Source: Phytophthora colocasiae
Taxonomy: Eukaryota > Oomycota > Peronosporomycetes > Peronosporales > Peronosporaceae
Reading direction: 5' to 3'
Length of the DNA stretch: 64,000 bases
Assembly: GCA_018806915.1 (NCBI GenBank)
Contig: JAGKQI010000073.1
Location: 930,001 to 994,000, forward strand
Position numbers and translations under genes: made by a program. The notes beneath the pieces were generated by a model, which worked only from the letters and a program-made list of their open reading frames with translations, was not told the DNA's origin and searched no databases. How positions within the stretch are numbered: position 1 is the stretch's first letter; the number at the start of each line of letters is the position of its first letter. This document shows, piece by piece, positions 62,656 through 64,000 of this stretch.

Positions 62656-62832
62656 ACACGGGGATGTGATCGATGGTCGGCGGATTCAGGAATGGACGAG
62701 TGAGGATTCCACGCAGCCGAACGGGTGGACGGACACTGTTGGCTGTAGGATCGCACTGAGTCAGACATGGCCTCATAAACGGGAAGAGAACTCACAGCCT
62801 CATGTCCGTCCCTATCTGGATGGATTCATCCT
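62656..62832. other. Short intergenic, 5' leader of the acyl-CoA synthetase
   Basis: 177 bp between the acyl-CoA synthetase start and the elicitin-like stop. No gene seen. Confidence 0.5.
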
Positions 62833-63408
62833 TCAAGTAGCTTGATTTACACTATCCAAGTTACTACGATGCGTTCCTACAACGTTATACACGTGCAATC
62901 GACTGCTTTTCACTACTGTTAATAAGGCACAAAGCACAATGACGAGAGTGCCGGTGGCAGCAGTTGCAGCGCTGGACGATCCTTGGGCGTTCGAGTCGGA
63001 CACGGCGCTGTCATCACCAACATTGACACCACTATCACTGCCAACCTTGGAACTGCCGGTGATGTCGATGCCCATGGACGTGCATTTTTCCACGACGGGG
63101 TCCACCAGGTCACTCATGAGGTTCAGATTCTCGTTCAAAGGCAGAGTACAGTCCTCCGGGTTGATGACGAGGATCGCAGCCATTAGAGAGCGACACGTAT
63201 CAGTCTCACAGATAGTGGCGAGCTGTTCGTCCGATGGAGCTCCGTTCAAACTGGAGAAGACGACGCCCGAGTCGGTAGCGCACGATGTCGTGTTGGAGTT
63301 TGTGAGCAATGAGCCTAACTCCGACCTCTGACACACGTCGATAGCAACGGCTCGTCCTGCTAGTAGAGACACGACAAAGGTGAATACTAACGCGATGACC
63401 TTGTTCAT
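62833..63408 (-). CDS. Elicitin-like secreted protein, possibly GPI-anchored (191 aa)
   Basis: Elicitins are small oomycete sterol-binding extracellular proteins, several recognised by plants. The protein has a signal peptide (about residues 1-22, cleavage after VA), then an elicitin domain with six cysteines at 26, 43, 67, 72, 87 and 109 in the family pattern (CATDSG, ETDTCRSLMAAIL, NPEDCTLPLNENL), then a Ser/Gly/Asp-rich linker and a hydrophobic stretch (TGTLVIVLCALLTVV) as in GPI-anchored elicitin-like proteins. About 25 hydrophilic residues follow the hydrophobic stretch, which is unusual for a GPI signal; a missed 3' intron or short extension could explain it. Start ATG 63408. Confidence 0.85.
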   Translation of the reverse strand: MNKVIALVFTFVVSLLAGRAVAIDVCQRSELGSLLTNSNTTSCATDSGVVFSSLNGAPSDEQLATICETDTCRSLMAAILVINPEDCTLPLNENLNLMSDLVDPVVEKCTSMGIDITGSSKVGSDSGVNVGDDSAVSDSNAQGSSSAATAATGTLVIVLCALLTVVKSSRLHVYNVVGTHRSNLDSVNQAT

Positions 63409-63577
63409 TCGTGATCCAGAGTCTTGATTTGATGCGCGTCCGATACAGAAGATTGGCTAATGACCGAAGAGAGCACACGCTGTCCGTCGATTAGACCCAC
63501 TACGCTGCTGCTGATGGTCCCACTGAAGTCAGCTATGAGGTCGGAGCGGCACTTCCATTAAAGGCACTTGAGTGTCT

Positions 63578-63627
63578 TAGGCAAGTGCTATTGATACATG
63601 CAACATGTATTCACATGCACTTGCCTA
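63578..63627. repeat. Imperfect inverted repeat (about 23-bp arms)
   Basis: TAGGCAAGTGC... at 63578-63600 pairs with 63604-63627 apart from a few mismatches and one bulge; only three bases between the arms. Confidence 0.7.
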
Positions 63628-63718
63628 ATGATCTTGAACTTATTACGTTGCTTGGGTCTTGACGCAACTTTAACTTGAATCCGTCACGTCAACGTGCACT
63701 GATATTTCTTCCTTACAA

Positions 63719-63773
63719 ACTTCCTATCAACACACGTCGCAGATTTATTCTGCGACGTGTGTTGATAGGAAGT
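63719..63773. repeat. Perfect 25-bp inverted repeat with 5-nt loop
   Basis: Arms 63719-63743 and 63749-63773 are exact reverse complements around TTTAT. A strong hairpin; could be a MITE remnant, a small-RNA precursor or a replication-derived fold-back. Confidence 0.9.
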
Positions 63774-64000
63774 CCATGTCGAGTCCCGCTACGCGGTCTC
63801 CACTCGCCAACTCCCCACCATGCAGTGCTGGCAACGTTCGCTTCATATCTCCAGCTTCGCCACTCGGTTGGCTCCGCGCTGGTTGCGGTCACTCTCGACT
63901 TCTTCGGTCTCGTACACACATGAAGTCCCGACTGAATTCCAGGCACCTGGTCGAGGACCTGCTCGTGTTTGCCCCATTGACACGCCCTACAAGCCTCACA

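Larger units (their letters stand above)
63409..64000. other. Non-coding window end with hairpins
   Basis: Promoter side of the elicitin-like gene. Two inverted-repeat structures are listed separately. The last 225 bp contain no recognisable gene. Confidence 0.5.

Noticed and set aside
1..64000. tRNA, rRNA genes and CRISPR arrays
   Set aside because: No cloverleaf-like B-box context, rRNA-like conserved blocks or regularly spaced short repeats were seen by eye; a covariance-model scan would be needed to be certain about tRNAs.

Overview
The window is nuclear DNA from a plant-pathogenic oomycete, most likely a Phytophthora-type genome. It carries RxLR-EER secreted effector genes, a Crinkler (CRN) N-terminal domain, an elicitin-like gene, a WRKY19-type zinc-finger gene, spliceosomal introns of only 53 to 66 bp, TCATTTTT-type oomycete initiator elements, and dense DDE, MULE, hAT, Copia and Gypsy transposon remnants. 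No bacterial features were seen. Species cannot be fixed from the sequence alone.

Layout. (1) 1-4186: a cut-and-paste DDE transposon (602-4173, 22-bp imperfect terminal inverted repeats, intact 1009-codon transposase ORF). It is preceded head-to-tail by the identical right end of another copy (1-595) and bounded by poly-C tracts. It interrupts a small coiled-coil gene. (2) 5041-32.9 kb: a young tandem array of an approximately 12.96-kb unit (unit 1 5041-18033, unit 2 18034-30995, partial unit 3 from 30996). Each unit starts with two convergent paralogous RxLR effector genes, here called A (+) and B (-). It then holds a dead MULE, a captured 5' end of a WRKY19-like gene, a perfect palindrome, an orphan RxLR-type promoter, a dead Copia pol, a dead hAT, an 81-bp captured piece of a membrane-protein gene, and a decayed CABIN1/Hir3-like TPR fragment that runs in frame into the next effector A. 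All three B copies are intact. All A copies are damaged: A1 is frameshifted, and A2 and A3 lost the signal peptide and are fused to the CABIN1-like tail. (3) 33.1-34.6 kb: an intact WRKY19-type zinc-finger gene, whose 5' end is the source (or sibling) of the captured fragments in units 1 and 2. (4) 34808-44067: a nearly complete Gypsy LTR retrotransposon. Its gag carries a canonical slippery heptamer in register just before the stop. Its 3' LTR truncates a Crinkler gene (44068-44473). (5) 44.6-47.0 kb: a membrane-protein gene with a single-base frameshift. (6) 47.1-60.2 kb: a conserved-looking housekeeping block containing two paralogous FUSC/ALMT-like transporters with EF-hands (both -, 4 and 5 exons), two paralogous HIG1-domain genes (+), and a CDC50/LEM3 flippase subunit between them. 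(7) 60.7-63.4 kb: a long-chain acyl-CoA synthetase and an elicitin-like secreted protein. (8) 63.4-64 kb: non-coding DNA with two hairpin-forming inverted repeats.

How it fits together. The left half is typical gene-sparse, repeat-rich effector territory: effector genes are copied, broken, fused and given new promoters by tandem duplication and transposon-associated shuffling. The right half is ordinary core-genome sequence. The two halves are connected by material: pieces of the WRKY19-like gene (33 kb) and of the membrane-protein gene (45.4 kb) have been copied into every unit of the effector array.
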